Shown here: positions 1 through 8,792 of the stretch, piece by piece
Position numbering within the stretch: the stretch's first letter is position 1
How the letters are laid out: every line of letters begins with the position of its first letter
From: a virus
DNA length: 22,795 bases
Virus record (IMG/VR): IMGVR_UViG_3300025809_000133
Span: 1 to 22,795 of that record
Strand: one strand, 5' to 3'
The notes under the pieces: generated by a model
Seen by the model: only the letters and a program-made list of their open reading frames with translations
Databases searched by the model: none
What the model was told of the DNA's origin: nothing
Position numbers and translations under genes: made by a program

Positions 1-135
1 ATCAATAACATAATGATACCCAATGTCTGACCAGCCTCTTTTTAAATGCCAATCTCTAATAGTATCTACGCTTATATCTTGGCCTTCTCTAGTAGCCGAG
101 CAGTGTATTATAATTTTTTTTATAGTGCGATCCAT
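1..135 (-). CDS. N-acetylmuramoyl-L-alanine amidase endolysin, T7-lysozyme-like (N-terminal part, cut by window edge)
   Basis: This reading frame opens at an ATG (complement of 133-135) and runs off the left edge after 45 codons. The protein begins MDRTIKKIIIHCSATREGQ and reaches GYHYVI near residues 39-44. The block IIIHCSAT, then a short helix with RDWH and GW, then GYH is the N-terminal signature of the Amidase_2 family, and it matches the arrangement in T7 lysozyme. By that comparison His11 is the first zinc ligand and Tyr40 the active-site tyrosine; the remaining ligands would lie outside the window. The enzyme would cut the bond between muramic acid and L-alanine in peptidoglycan at the end of infection. 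No signal peptide is present, so it should need a holin or similar partner, and none is visible here. The in-frame TAA just upstream (145-147) fixes this ATG as the first possible start after it. It is the last gene of the late block in this window. Confidence 0.87.
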   Translation of the reverse strand, partial: MDRTIKKIIIHCSATREGQDISVDTIRDWHLKRGWSDIGYHYVID

Positions 136-144
136 AGTATTATG

Positions 145-261
145 TTATGTAATAGTTTTGTTAAAATAATCCCGCACTTGCTGGCGGATGTTTAGTGCAA
201 TTGACTTTAAATTTTCTAAGCGCTCTATAGCAGGCTCGTTACCGAGTTCTGATATCTTCAT
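145..261 (-). CDS. Small 38-residue protein of unknown function between the giant virion protein and the endolysin
   Basis: A short ORF begins MKISELGNEPAIERLEN and ends NKTIT before a TAA at 145-147. Its ATG follows the stop codon of the 2835-residue gene by two bases, and the amidase ATG follows its own stop by nine bases. That tight spacing is the main argument that it is a real gene. The sequence is amphipathic and mixed-charge, probably one or two helices, with no transmembrane segment, so it is not a classical holin despite lying next to the endolysin. It is in the same frame as the amidase, separated from it by a single TAA and three sense codons. It could be a small lysis-associated or regulatory peptide, or a decayed N-terminal extension of the endolysin. 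I do not recognise the family. Confidence 0.5.
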   Translation of the reverse strand: MKISELGNEPAIERLENLKSIALNIRQQVRDYFNKTIT

Positions 262-263
262 AA

Positions 264-3200
264 TTAAAAGTCTGATGCGTCTTTAAACTGCGTTGATTTT
301 TTACTCTTAGCGCGCGTTTCTTTCGCTTTTTCTACACCAGCCGCTTTACGTTTAGCCTTAGCTGCTTCTTTAATAGCTTCACCTTCTTCGTCTTTAACAC
401 CAACGTCCCAGGTTTTCCAGCCTAAGCCCAATGCTATACGCTGCCATGCTTTGTTACGTGTATCGAATGCTTCAGCTACTGACGTAAGCTCGTCAACAAC
501 GCGGTCAAGTGGTAAGTTAATCGATGCTGATAATACATTACCTAGTATAGACCAGTTGGGTCCTAAGTTTAATTTGCCATCCGCTGTAACTGCCCACCCG
601 CGCGCTTCAATCTCATCTCTGTCAAACTTCTTAGTTTGGATAGCGCTGTAAAGTTTACGAGCTTTAGAGCCGATAGGCGGAGATATACCTAGTGCTGCAA
701 GAATCGTGTAGGTATGGTCGGCCATAAATCCTTTTTCTTCTTGCTTCTCGTATTCTTTAATAAGGTTTTTAACCGTAGAGAATACTGCGCCGTACACACC
801 AGAACCTTTAAGTAGCGTATCTAACATGCTGTTAAGTACTCTAGCTATCTTTTGTTCCTCTTTAGCGTTTTTCTTTTCTAATTCAGCATTGCTTAGTGTT
901 TCGTCTTCATCGTCATCAAATCCTGGTAGCATCGCGAATAAAGCACTTTGCAAAGCAGAGAAGATAAAGTTTTGTATCGCACCGTAGTAAGCAATCTTAC
1001 TAACATTCTCTTTCCAGTCCCCGCGTCCATTAGCCAAATCTAAGGCAGCCTTTTTCATTAAACGTGTGTACTGCAAGGGTGTGTTCTGAAACGCGAATAC
1101 GAGGCGTCCTAACGTGCTTCTTTGTACTTGTGACACCATTGATGGGTCTGACGACTGCTGCGCTTCATCAGATTTCTTAGCGAAGTCGATAAACGCTTGC
1201 TCTTCCGCTTGCTTTTGTGATTGCCCTTCTTTAACGTATTTGTTAACACGGTTACGGTAGAACGTAGCACCACCAGTTGCAATAGCCATACTATCCGCAA
1301 TCTGTGTTGGCGTAAAACCAATCTGCAACAGGTATGCTAAGATAGCTTGTGGGCTGTTCTTACTTTTGTTCGCTAAACTAGCAATCTCATCAGAACTTAC
1401 ATCTTGTTTCAGTCCACCGCGACGCTCTTTAAGTTTGTCTGAGTTGAATATCATAACCCAGTCAGCCCAGTATTGCTTTTGATTAGCGAAGGCTGCACCA
1501 GCTTTTAATATGTTGTTATCTGACCAGTTGATAAAGTTAGTGAACGATAGCATCTGTAACAATGCTGAACGACGGTTGAAGAACATAATCGCTCCGGTAG
1601 AACCGTTAATCCAGTTCAACCATGCGTTAACTTGCTTGTTGCCCCCTGCGTTACGGTTGGTACCGTTCTTCATAGAGTACAATGCATCTTCAATAGCATC
1701 ACGGTGTGGCTTACCGTATAGTGCTTCAATCTTATTTAGGTTATCTTCACTAAATATAACGTCTGCATTTCCAATAAACTCTTCCAAATACTTTTTACGA
1801 CCAACCTTCTCTGTCATACTGTTAAGGTCAGACAATAATGTGCCTGCTTGCCAGTAATCGCCAGGTTCCATCCATTGGTCTCTACGAGCAACAACTAACA
1901 TTGCTTCACCGAATTCAACTAACTCAGGAAACGCTTTAATAGCATCGTCAAGAAGCTTAGCGTCTTTCTGTGATAAACCAGGAACGTTAATACCTGCTTT
2001 CTTCCATAAGTAAGCACGAAGCGCTTGATCGTACGTGAAACCACTCTTGTTGATTTCTTTATTAAGTAATCTGTATTGCTGTGGGAAAGCTTTGACTGCT
2101 TGTTTAAAGTCACGCTTAATCTGTTGGCGTATACCATCAATTGCAGCTACACCTTTAGCGTACGGCGTCATAAGCTTTTCCTCAAGCCATTTCATATCAG
2201 CTTCACCTTGCTTGCCTTTACCGGCGAAAGCGTAGTTAACTAAGCCGCGGAAATCTTCAACGTTAGGTGCTACAAATAGTTTGAATTTACCTTTGTTTGC
2301 ACCACGCATCTGCGCTTGTACCTTAGAGAATGTTTTAAATGATTCTACACCGGTTTTGCGTTCAAGTATGTTATTAAATTCATTGCTTAATTCATCTTTA
2401 GTTGCCTTAGAGAATTTAGCTAATTGAACCTTGCTTTTTGCATCTATAGTTTTCAATGCTTCTTTAACAGCTTTTACATTCTTTAATGCATCGTCTGCAA
2501 AGTAAAAATCATTGTAGCCTTGCTCAAATTTCTCTAGCATCCAGTCAGCCTTAGCCTTAGGTGCACCGTTAGCTAAACCTGTTATATTCTCTAAAGGTAT
2601 GTTTAAACCTAAACCTTTTAAGAATTTATGTATCGGTAAAGCTGCATCTTGAGGTCTAGCTGTTAATACAAACATGTCCCGTCTTCCAGGGCTTTCGTTT
2701 ATAAATTTAGCGAGTTCAAACAACGGACCTTTTTTACCATCTACTACCTTGTTGAATTCAGAGAAATCAAATACAGCACCGGCTGCTTCAAGTTCTTCAG
2801 AGCGCTTCGCAAATTCAGTAGCATTAAGCTTACCGGTTTTGCCATCAGGCATTGTGTAAAGAACATTAGAGTTAGACCGTGCTAATGTATCGTCAAAGTC
2901 AAACACTCTAGCTTTTCTAGGTGCAGCCTTTTCGTCAAGTCTTTTTATGTTTGCTTTGGCTGCCGCTAATTCTTTTTGGTTAACGGATTTACTGAATTTG
3001 ATAGAGCTCTCAATGGCAGCGCTTCTTCTCTCTATCATTTCTTTAGCCGGCATACCATCAATAGTGAATACGCTGTTAGCTCTGCTACCTAGTAATAGTA
3101 TACGCTTATCTTTGTACGGATTGTTTTTCCCAAAGAAATCTACAGCATCTAATGCGTCTTTATTCTCCATCCATTGATCGTGAAATCTTAATTCTTCACG

Positions 3201-6200
3201 AAGCTTAGATGAAAACTCAGAGTCACTAATGGTCTCGTCAAATATAAGCTCTAGTATGTTAAAGCTTGTAGTCGCATTGTCAGCTAGGTGCTCTCCTTTT
3301 GGGTGACCAATGGCATCTTTGGTTACTGTAGCGTAAGTTAAGGAGGTAAGCCCTCTAAAACCAGCTTTTAAATTTGTTTGAATTTGCATTAATTCAACAA
3401 TGGTTTCTGGCTTTATTTTACCTTCTTTATATAACGATCGTACAGTCTCTACTATGTGTTGATAAGCTAGCTTATTAGCTTCGCTAGCTGCTGCAATTTC
3501 TTCAGAATACTCAGCAAGTTTTTCTAGCTTTTGAGATACAGGCATTTCTTTATTTAGAATGTTTCTAAATATTTTACCCATAATGCCCATAGAGGAATTA
3601 AATATTCTAATATTTTCAGGCATTAATCCAGCTGGCAAATCCTTAGCCGCACCTACGTTTTCTATGCTATCCTTTAAGCTCTTGTAGTCACCAGGTTTAC
3701 CCGTGTCTTTTTTAACATCAGCGCCGTCTAAAATACGATAGTGAATACCAAATATTTCAGAGCCAATTGCTTTTACAATATCTGAACCTAGTGCTTTAGC
3801 TAAAGCCAGTACATCTTTAGCGTAAGCATCTTTTCGTTCTTTCGGAGATTCTTTACTTAGTGCTTTTTTAGTATTAGCTTTTACACTAGCGGGTATTACC
3901 TTAGATTTTTGAACTAACTGCTGAAAAGCTAACAGCCTCTCGTCTAATATTAATCCAGACTCATTAGCTTCTAATAGCCATTTTCCAACACCTTCTATGT
4001 CCTTATACTCCTCATTGTACGGTTCCATTAATACACCGTTATCGCCGACTACAGTATCAAAACCTTCTTTTTGTACAGTCTTCCAAAGCTCTCTAGCTCT
4101 CTTAACATTATTTTTGTCTGTTAAGTTAAAAGTTTTAGAGAACTTAACATTACCTCGCTCAATATCTCTTTGGGTCTCTACTATATAGTTTTCACGTAGC
4201 TCTACTCCGAGTAAATCTTGGCGCATTTCAAAAGCTTCTCTAATATCACTATTAGGGTCCTGTAGTGCTTCGTTGATAATATCAAATGAAAGCTCCTCTG
4301 CAATAGCTTTAGCTAACGATTCTTTACGACCGCGTATAGGCGCTCCTGTCTCGTCTAAAATGTTAGATAAGTAATCAGCATCAGATAATCTAGTTGATGC
4401 GTTAGGTAGCCTTCTAACTAGCTCTGCGCCTGAAGTGCGACCCGCACTGTCCGTAGAAACACTTTCACGGTCAATTTTCTTACCTTTCCAGTCACTAGTC
4501 CACACGCCGTCTACTTTTTTCTGAATAGCGTTAGGCATAGCCGTCATCAAATACGTGGTAGTCATGTTCTGCAGGATAGCAGCTTTGTTACGTAGTAAGA
4601 ATTTACGGAGCTCCCCGTCTTTCTTACCACCCATTGCTTTCTTTAAGTCAATGTCGGCTTGCTTACCCATGGCCTTACGCAGTTCTGCAATGTAAGGCTT
4701 TACGGTTACGTTTTTAGAAACAGGCGCATCCATGCGTGTTTTCATAACCCTCACAGTGGACTTAACCTTTTCCTTAACGTTGTCTATAACCTCAGCGTCT
4801 AGGATTCTGCGCTCTAGTAAAGTTTTGTATTTAGGCTTATCCTCTTTAACAGCCGCTTCTTCCTGTACCGCCATTCCTTTAGCGGTATCGATGTCTTTCT
4901 TAATACCACCAGTCGCAGCTGACTCAATACCTAATCTAGAAGCTAGGTTGTTTGATCTTAAGAACGCTCTGTTAACAAGGAACTTCTCAATGTCTTGCTT
5001 GCCTTCTTTAAATTCTTCAAATGCTAAAGCTTCAATCTCAGTTCTTAAAGAGTTCTGGAAATCATCACGAGATACGTTATTACGCTGCTCTGGTGCAATA
5101 GGATCGTACAATGCTTTAGTACGATTGGTAACAATCTTACCGATTAAAGGGCTTAGTTGCTCTCTAATCTTAGCTTCTAAGCGTTGTTGTACCGCGTCCG
5201 CTTGTACTTCTACGCCAAATTTCTCTGCTACTTTCTTAGCTTCTTCAATTCTAGCTGCACGCTTAGATAGCATGTCTATAACAGAAGCATCTTGTTCCGG
5301 TGTTAAAGTTTTTGATTCTTTAAAGCTAGCTTCGTCTTCAGGCGGCATCATTCTGCTCGTTGCACCGCTTTCAAACTTACTTATAGCGTGAGACACAAAT
5401 TGCATTGCATCAGAGTAATTGTCTATTTTAAAATAAGGAGCAGCGTCCTCGTTAGCTACCTTAAGTAAACCGTTAAGCATAGACTTAATCTGCCAGACTG
5501 ATTGGTATGAGCTTTTACGCAGTACGCCGGCGGAGGTCAAATCGATGAGCATAGTTAACAGCTCTTCAGAGTCTATCTTCCCTTCGTTATCAGCTTTGTA
5601 GTCATTAACAAGTTGCTGAGCTGCGTTGTAAATATTATCAGGAATCCAACCACCGTCTTTGCCTCTTTCAATTTCGTCTAAAATGCCTTTAACCATACCT
5701 TGCCCAATACCCACTAAACCTTTCTTAGTGACTATACCGGCTGATCGTATTTCTTGATGGCCGAATTCGTGCATTGGTCCATTGGCGGCAAACAATCCAG
5801 CTACGCTCCCTCTTTCTGTTATTGATTTTTCAGAATTTGCTGTAAATACGATAGTCTTCCCGTTTACATAAACAGCATTGCTGCCATCAGAAAGCCCTCG
5901 TTCTATATCGGCTAATTCTGCTTCTGTAAAATCAGCTTTATTTAAGTCGTCTAAGCTATTAGCTTCAAAGTACTTGTCACCGCCTATGCTGCGTGCCAGT
6001 GCTCTTGAATAATTAAATTGCTTAAGCTGTAACACAGCCTCCGCTCCGTTCTGCGCAGATTTAGTTTTTTCAGCTATTATTGTTTCGCTCTTACCTAAAA
6101 GCCCTTCTCTAATAGCTACCTGCTCCGATATAGATTGCTTTATAGCTTCCAGCTCGGTATTAGTAGCGTCAGTTCGTGTTGCTGAACTACCCATTAAATC

Positions 6201-8771
6201 TCCGGCTTCTTGCTGCAGACGGTAGATTTCCATATCCGCGTCTACAATAGCCTGAAGGTCTTCTTGTTCTAAATCGTTAAGCTTAGACAATATGTTAACG
6301 TCTTCACGCAGCAGATCCTTTAGCATGTTATCTTTAGTCTGCTGTAGCTTACGCAACTCTCTCATTTGCTCAGGACCTTTGCCTGATGCGATAATCTCTG
6401 TTATTCTGTCGTTAATACCGTAAATACCCGCTACTTTTTCAGATATAATCTTGTTCTCAGCTTTAGTAGCGAAAGTTTGCTTAACAGTATTAACAAGACC
6501 GTGTCCAGCTGATTTACCGTTAATAACAAAACTAGTAATTGCCACCTGTCTTAAGAATTCAGCATCAATACCCTCCATCCAATGCGTGTTAAACCCTAAA
6601 GATTTATCCACGTAATTGCTGCCTATCTGAGTAAGGCTCTCTTCAACCTCTTCAACGGCCACACCGCGCACGGTACCTTTAACTATACCGGTAAGCGCTG
6701 CTGCCCATCTAGCCTGAGTAGGCTTTAGATATTTTCTAAAATTTCTGTAACCTACAGCTTTACTGTATTGAGTAAACTTTTGGAATTGGTTTATAGAACC
6801 TACTCTTTCTGCTGCAGTAGCTATAAGAGCGTTCATGCTAGCCGCGTATGCTTTCTCTAAGGTAGTTAAACCCAGTAGGTTTTCGTTGTACTCTTGCTCT
6901 TGTTGTAGTAAAGCTAATTTTTCAGGCTGCAATCCTGATGCTTCTAAAGACTCAATTTCCAATGCGATCTGAGCATTTCTTTTTTCAGCTGTTTTAATAC
7001 CTTCCTCGGTCTGCATTAAATAGCCACCGCCTTCTGCCACAGCGAAAGCAACCATTGTTTGTCTAGCCGCTACTTTTTGATATCCCTTAGCTATAACGGA
7101 TTTTTCCGCATTAGTAAGAACTTTTTTGCTTTTAGATATCGTGCTCTTAGTGAGTCTGTTGGCTCTTGCCGCGGGCACAAATAAAGCTGCGAATGTTGGT
7201 ATACCGCTTATAATACCGTTCCATACGTAATCACCCAGCGCGTTTTCTTCTTTAGCTTCTTCGTATGTTCTTTTGTAAGGCAGGTTTTGGCGTCTTTCAG
7301 ATAAACTACCTGCGTAGTCAGACAAGAACACCTCAGCATCGTCCAGCATTTGCAATATATCCGTAGGGTCCGTATTACCTAAAGCTGTAGGTTCGTCGCC
7401 TAGTAATTCTTTTGCACCTTGAACAGTTAACTTACCCAGTGCTGATGCACTGCCTACAAAAAACTCTTCCAACCCAAGCGCTATTGCATTCAAGTCGGAA
7501 TAATTTTTACCTAAGGACTCCATCATTATACTAGTATCTGATAAATCTGTAATCCTTGTGCTTATCTTTTTTTCTTCTTGTAGTAGCCTTTCGCTAGTGT
7601 TTATAATTTTATCATACGTACCTGTTAACCATGCGCTTTCTTCGGATTCAAACAAGTTCCCGTACTCTTCTAATAAACCATTGTAAGAATCTAATGATTT
7701 ATTGTAGTCTTCAATTTTTTGATTAAAATTATCAACAAACTCCCGCGAAGGCGCTGTCGCGAATTTAGGTATCAGCGGCTGCACAGGAAGTGTTTCTTCA
7801 GCTTTTTTTATAGCTGCTGATAGTTCGTCAGCTTTAGCTGCAAAAGCGTTGTTACGCGCCTCCCATTCAGATGTAACAGCGTCTAGTGCTTGTGCTTCTT
7901 TGTTTAACTCTTGGCTTTCTTGTTTTAACTGCTTAAACTTACCTTCTAAAATAGTACCCGGGTCTATATCGCCCATAACACCGCTTTTAGCTTTAACAGC
8001 ACCAGAAGCCATGGGATCGTATTTACCAGCAGCACTAGCAATACTATATTCTAAATTAAACTCTTCATCTCTAGACCCCTCTTTTAAAAGCACTTTCTTT
8101 TCTCCCGGGCTTAAAGCATCTATGAATAAATCAGAAAACCTTTGCTTTTCAGAGTTAACACCTAATGACACTTCGTCTTCTGTAGCCCAAGTAAGGTTAA
8201 AACCTTTTTCTAACTGTTCTTTTGTGAAAGTTAACGGTGTATTCGGGTCTTTTGGGTCAAGGCCTAGGTTTTCTAATAGTGCAATGATCTCCGGGTCATC
8301 TGCTAAAAGCGGATTAGTACCCACAGTAGGCATATCAGTTGCTAATCTTTGCGATGAAGGTACAAGTCCTTTTTCATCTTCTATAGCACTTTTGTAAGAA
8401 GCAGGCACAAAAACCCCGTCCATTTCAGTGTAACCAAAATGCACTGCGCTTATCGCAGCTTTTGAAGAACGAGGCGTAATTTCCTTAAGTTTCTTATTGT
8501 ACTTTTGTGGTAAAGTAGCAGGCTCCTTGCTATCTTCAATAGCTAACTCAACCCCTGGTAACCCCAATGAAATAGCTTCCGCACTGGAAACCCCAGCGGG
8601 TAGCGGTTGCGGTCCTGCCGGTGGGGTTCCCTTCGGACCGTTGGTCTTTCCCTCTTCTTCGATGTATTCCCAACCGTTTTGCTCTGCTAAAGTTTTAACG
8701 TCGGAACCAAACTCTAAAGCGAAATCTTCGGCTTCTTGGTTAGATAGTTTTTTGTCGCCTACAACGTACAT
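264..8771 (-). CDS. Giant polyvalent virion protein with zincin metallopeptidase and HAD phosphohydrolase domains
   Basis: This is a 2835-residue protein filling over a third of the window. Residues 1-110 are a proline/glycine-rich leader, followed by long helical, glutamate/lysine-rich stretches. Hydrophobic segments lie near 517-537 and 2595-2620. At 1001-1005 it has HEFGH, a zincin HExxH zinc motif, with IDSEELL near 1066-1072 as a candidate third ligand. A separate HAD-type domain covers roughly 1950-2130: DFDDT (1958-1962, nucleophile aspartate and general acid/base), LTAR (2036-2039) and a DD pair (2093-2094). A block around 1347-1520 containing WKGKKIDRE and RTSGAEL looks conserved, but its function is unknown to me. 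The C-terminal third carries FAFQNTPLQYTRLM near 2558-2571, which resembles the end regions of large T7-gp16-like or polyvalent phage proteins. Its place after the tail genes suggests packaging in the virion and ejection into the host. The domain calls are strong; the ejection role is inferred. The ATG follows a 21-base A/T-rich gap. Confidence 0.8.
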   Translation of the reverse strand: MYVVGDKKLSNQEAEDFALEFGSDVKTLAEQNGWEYIEEEGKTNGPKGTPPAGPQPLPAGVSSAEAISLGLPGVELAIEDSKEPATLPQKYNKKLKEITPRSSKAAISAVHFGYTEMDGVFVPASYKSAIEDEKGLVPSSQRLATDMPTVGTNPLLADDPEIIALLENLGLDPKDPNTPLTFTKEQLEKGFNLTWATEDEVSLGVNSEKQRFSDLFIDALSPGEKKVLLKEGSRDEEFNLEYSIASAAGKYDPMASGAVKAKSGVMGDIDPGTILEGKFKQLKQESQELNKEAQALDAVTSEWEARNNAFAAKADELSAAIKKAEETLPVQPLIPKFATAPSREFVDNFNQKIEDYNKSLDSYNGLLEEYGNLFESEESAWLTGTYDKIINTSERLLQEEKKISTRITDLSDTSIMMESLGKNYSDLNAIALGLEEFFVGSASALGKLTVQGAKELLGDEPTALGNTDPTDILQMLDDAEVFLSDYAGSLSERRQNLPYKRTYEEAKEENALGDYVWNGIISGIPTFAALFVPAARANRLTKSTISKSKKVLTNAEKSVIAKGYQKVAARQTMVAFAVAEGGGYLMQTEEGIKTAEKRNAQIALEIESLEASGLQPEKLALLQQEQEYNENLLGLTTLEKAYAASMNALIATAAERVGSINQFQKFTQYSKAVGYRNFRKYLKPTQARWAAALTGIVKGTVRGVAVEEVEESLTQIGSNYVDKSLGFNTHWMEGIDAEFLRQVAITSFVINGKSAGHGLVNTVKQTFATKAENKIISEKVAGIYGINDRITEIIASGKGPEQMRELRKLQQTKDNMLKDLLREDVNILSKLNDLEQEDLQAIVDADMEIYRLQQEAGDLMGSSATRTDATNTELEAIKQSISEQVAIREGLLGKSETIIAEKTKSAQNGAEAVLQLKQFNYSRALARSIGGDKYFEANSLDDLNKADFTEAELADIERGLSDGSNAVYVNGKTIVFTANSEKSITERGSVAGLFAANGPMHEFGHQEIRSAGIVTKKGLVGIGQGMVKGILDEIERGKDGGWIPDNIYNAAQQLVNDYKADNEGKIDSEELLTMLIDLTSAGVLRKSSYQSVWQIKSMLNGLLKVANEDAAPYFKIDNYSDAMQFVSHAISKFESGATSRMMPPEDEASFKESKTLTPEQDASVIDMLSKRAARIEEAKKVAEKFGVEVQADAVQQRLEAKIREQLSPLIGKIVTNRTKALYDPIAPEQRNNVSRDDFQNSLRTEIEALAFEEFKEGKQDIEKFLVNRAFLRSNNLASRLGIESAATGGIKKDIDTAKGMAVQEEAAVKEDKPKYKTLLERRILDAEVIDNVKEKVKSTVRVMKTRMDAPVSKNVTVKPYIAELRKAMGKQADIDLKKAMGGKKDGELRKFLLRNKAAILQNMTTTYLMTAMPNAIQKKVDGVWTSDWKGKKIDRESVSTDSAGRTSGAELVRRLPNASTRLSDADYLSNILDETGAPIRGRKESLAKAIAEELSFDIINEALQDPNSDIREAFEMRQDLLGVELRENYIVETQRDIERGNVKFSKTFNLTDKNNVKRARELWKTVQKEGFDTVVGDNGVLMEPYNEEYKDIEGVGKWLLEANESGLILDERLLAFQQLVQKSKVIPASVKANTKKALSKESPKERKDAYAKDVLALAKALGSDIVKAIGSEIFGIHYRILDGADVKKDTGKPGDYKSLKDSIENVGAAKDLPAGLMPENIRIFNSSMGIMGKIFRNILNKEMPVSQKLEKLAEYSEEIAAASEANKLAYQHIVETVRSLYKEGKIKPETIVELMQIQTNLKAGFRGLTSLTYATVTKDAIGHPKGEHLADNATTSFNILELIFDETISDSEFSSKLREELRFHDQWMENKDALDAVDFFGKNNPYKDKRILLLGSRANSVFTIDGMPAKEMIERRSAAIESSIKFSKSVNQKELAAAKANIKRLDEKAAPRKARVFDFDDTLARSNSNVLYTMPDGKTGKLNATEFAKRSEELEAAGAVFDFSEFNKVVDGKKGPLFELAKFINESPGRRDMFVLTARPQDAALPIHKFLKGLGLNIPLENITGLANGAPKAKADWMLEKFEQGYNDFYFADDALKNVKAVKEALKTIDAKSKVQLAKFSKATKDELSNEFNNILERKTGVESFKTFSKVQAQMRGANKGKFKLFVAPNVEDFRGLVNYAFAGKGKQGEADMKWLEEKLMTPYAKGVAAIDGIRQQIKRDFKQAVKAFPQQYRLLNKEINKSGFTYDQALRAYLWKKAGINVPGLSQKDAKLLDDAIKAFPELVEFGEAMLVVARRDQWMEPGDYWQAGTLLSDLNSMTEKVGRKKYLEEFIGNADVIFSEDNLNKIEALYGKPHRDAIEDALYSMKNGTNRNAGGNKQVNAWLNWINGSTGAIMFFNRRSALLQMLSFTNFINWSDNNILKAGAAFANQKQYWADWVMIFNSDKLKERRGGLKQDVSSDEIASLANKSKNSPQAILAYLLQIGFTPTQIADSMAIATGGATFYRNRVNKYVKEGQSQKQAEEQAFIDFAKKSDEAQQSSDPSMVSQVQRSTLGRLVFAFQNTPLQYTRLMKKAALDLANGRGDWKENVSKIAYYGAIQNFIFSALQSALFAMLPGFDDDEDETLSNAELEKKNAKEEQKIARVLNSMLDTLLKGSGVYGAVFSTVKNLIKEYEKQEEKGFMADHTYTILAALGISPPIGSKARKLYSAIQTKKFDRDEIEARGWAVTADGKLNLGPNWSILGNVLSASINLPLDRVVDELTSVAEAFDTRNKAWQRIALGLGWKTWDVGVKDEEGEAIKEAAKAKRKAAGVEKAKETRAKSKKSTQFKDASDF

Positions 8772-8792
8772 TGGCTATTTTATTTTATATTA

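Noticed and set aside
2880-2900. DFDDT motif as the catalytic DxDGD loop of a virion RNA polymerase
   Set aside because: The sequence lacks the final aspartate and glycine of that loop, and the downstream LTAR and DD motifs complete a HAD set instead.
3339-3346. Perfect Shine-Dalgarno-like AAGGAGGT on the plus strand (a similar one lies near 16323)
   Set aside because: Both lie inside minus-strand genes on the wrong strand, and no sensible plus-strand ORF follows them.
4732-5391. 219-codon open frame on the plus strand
   Set aside because: It lies wholly antisense to the giant gene, has a low-complexity serine/leucine-rich translation and no recognisable motif; it is a shadow of the real frame.
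7849-8397. 182-codon open frame on the plus strand
   Set aside because: It is antisense to the giant gene, with a composition typical of reversed lysine/glutamate-rich coding sequence.
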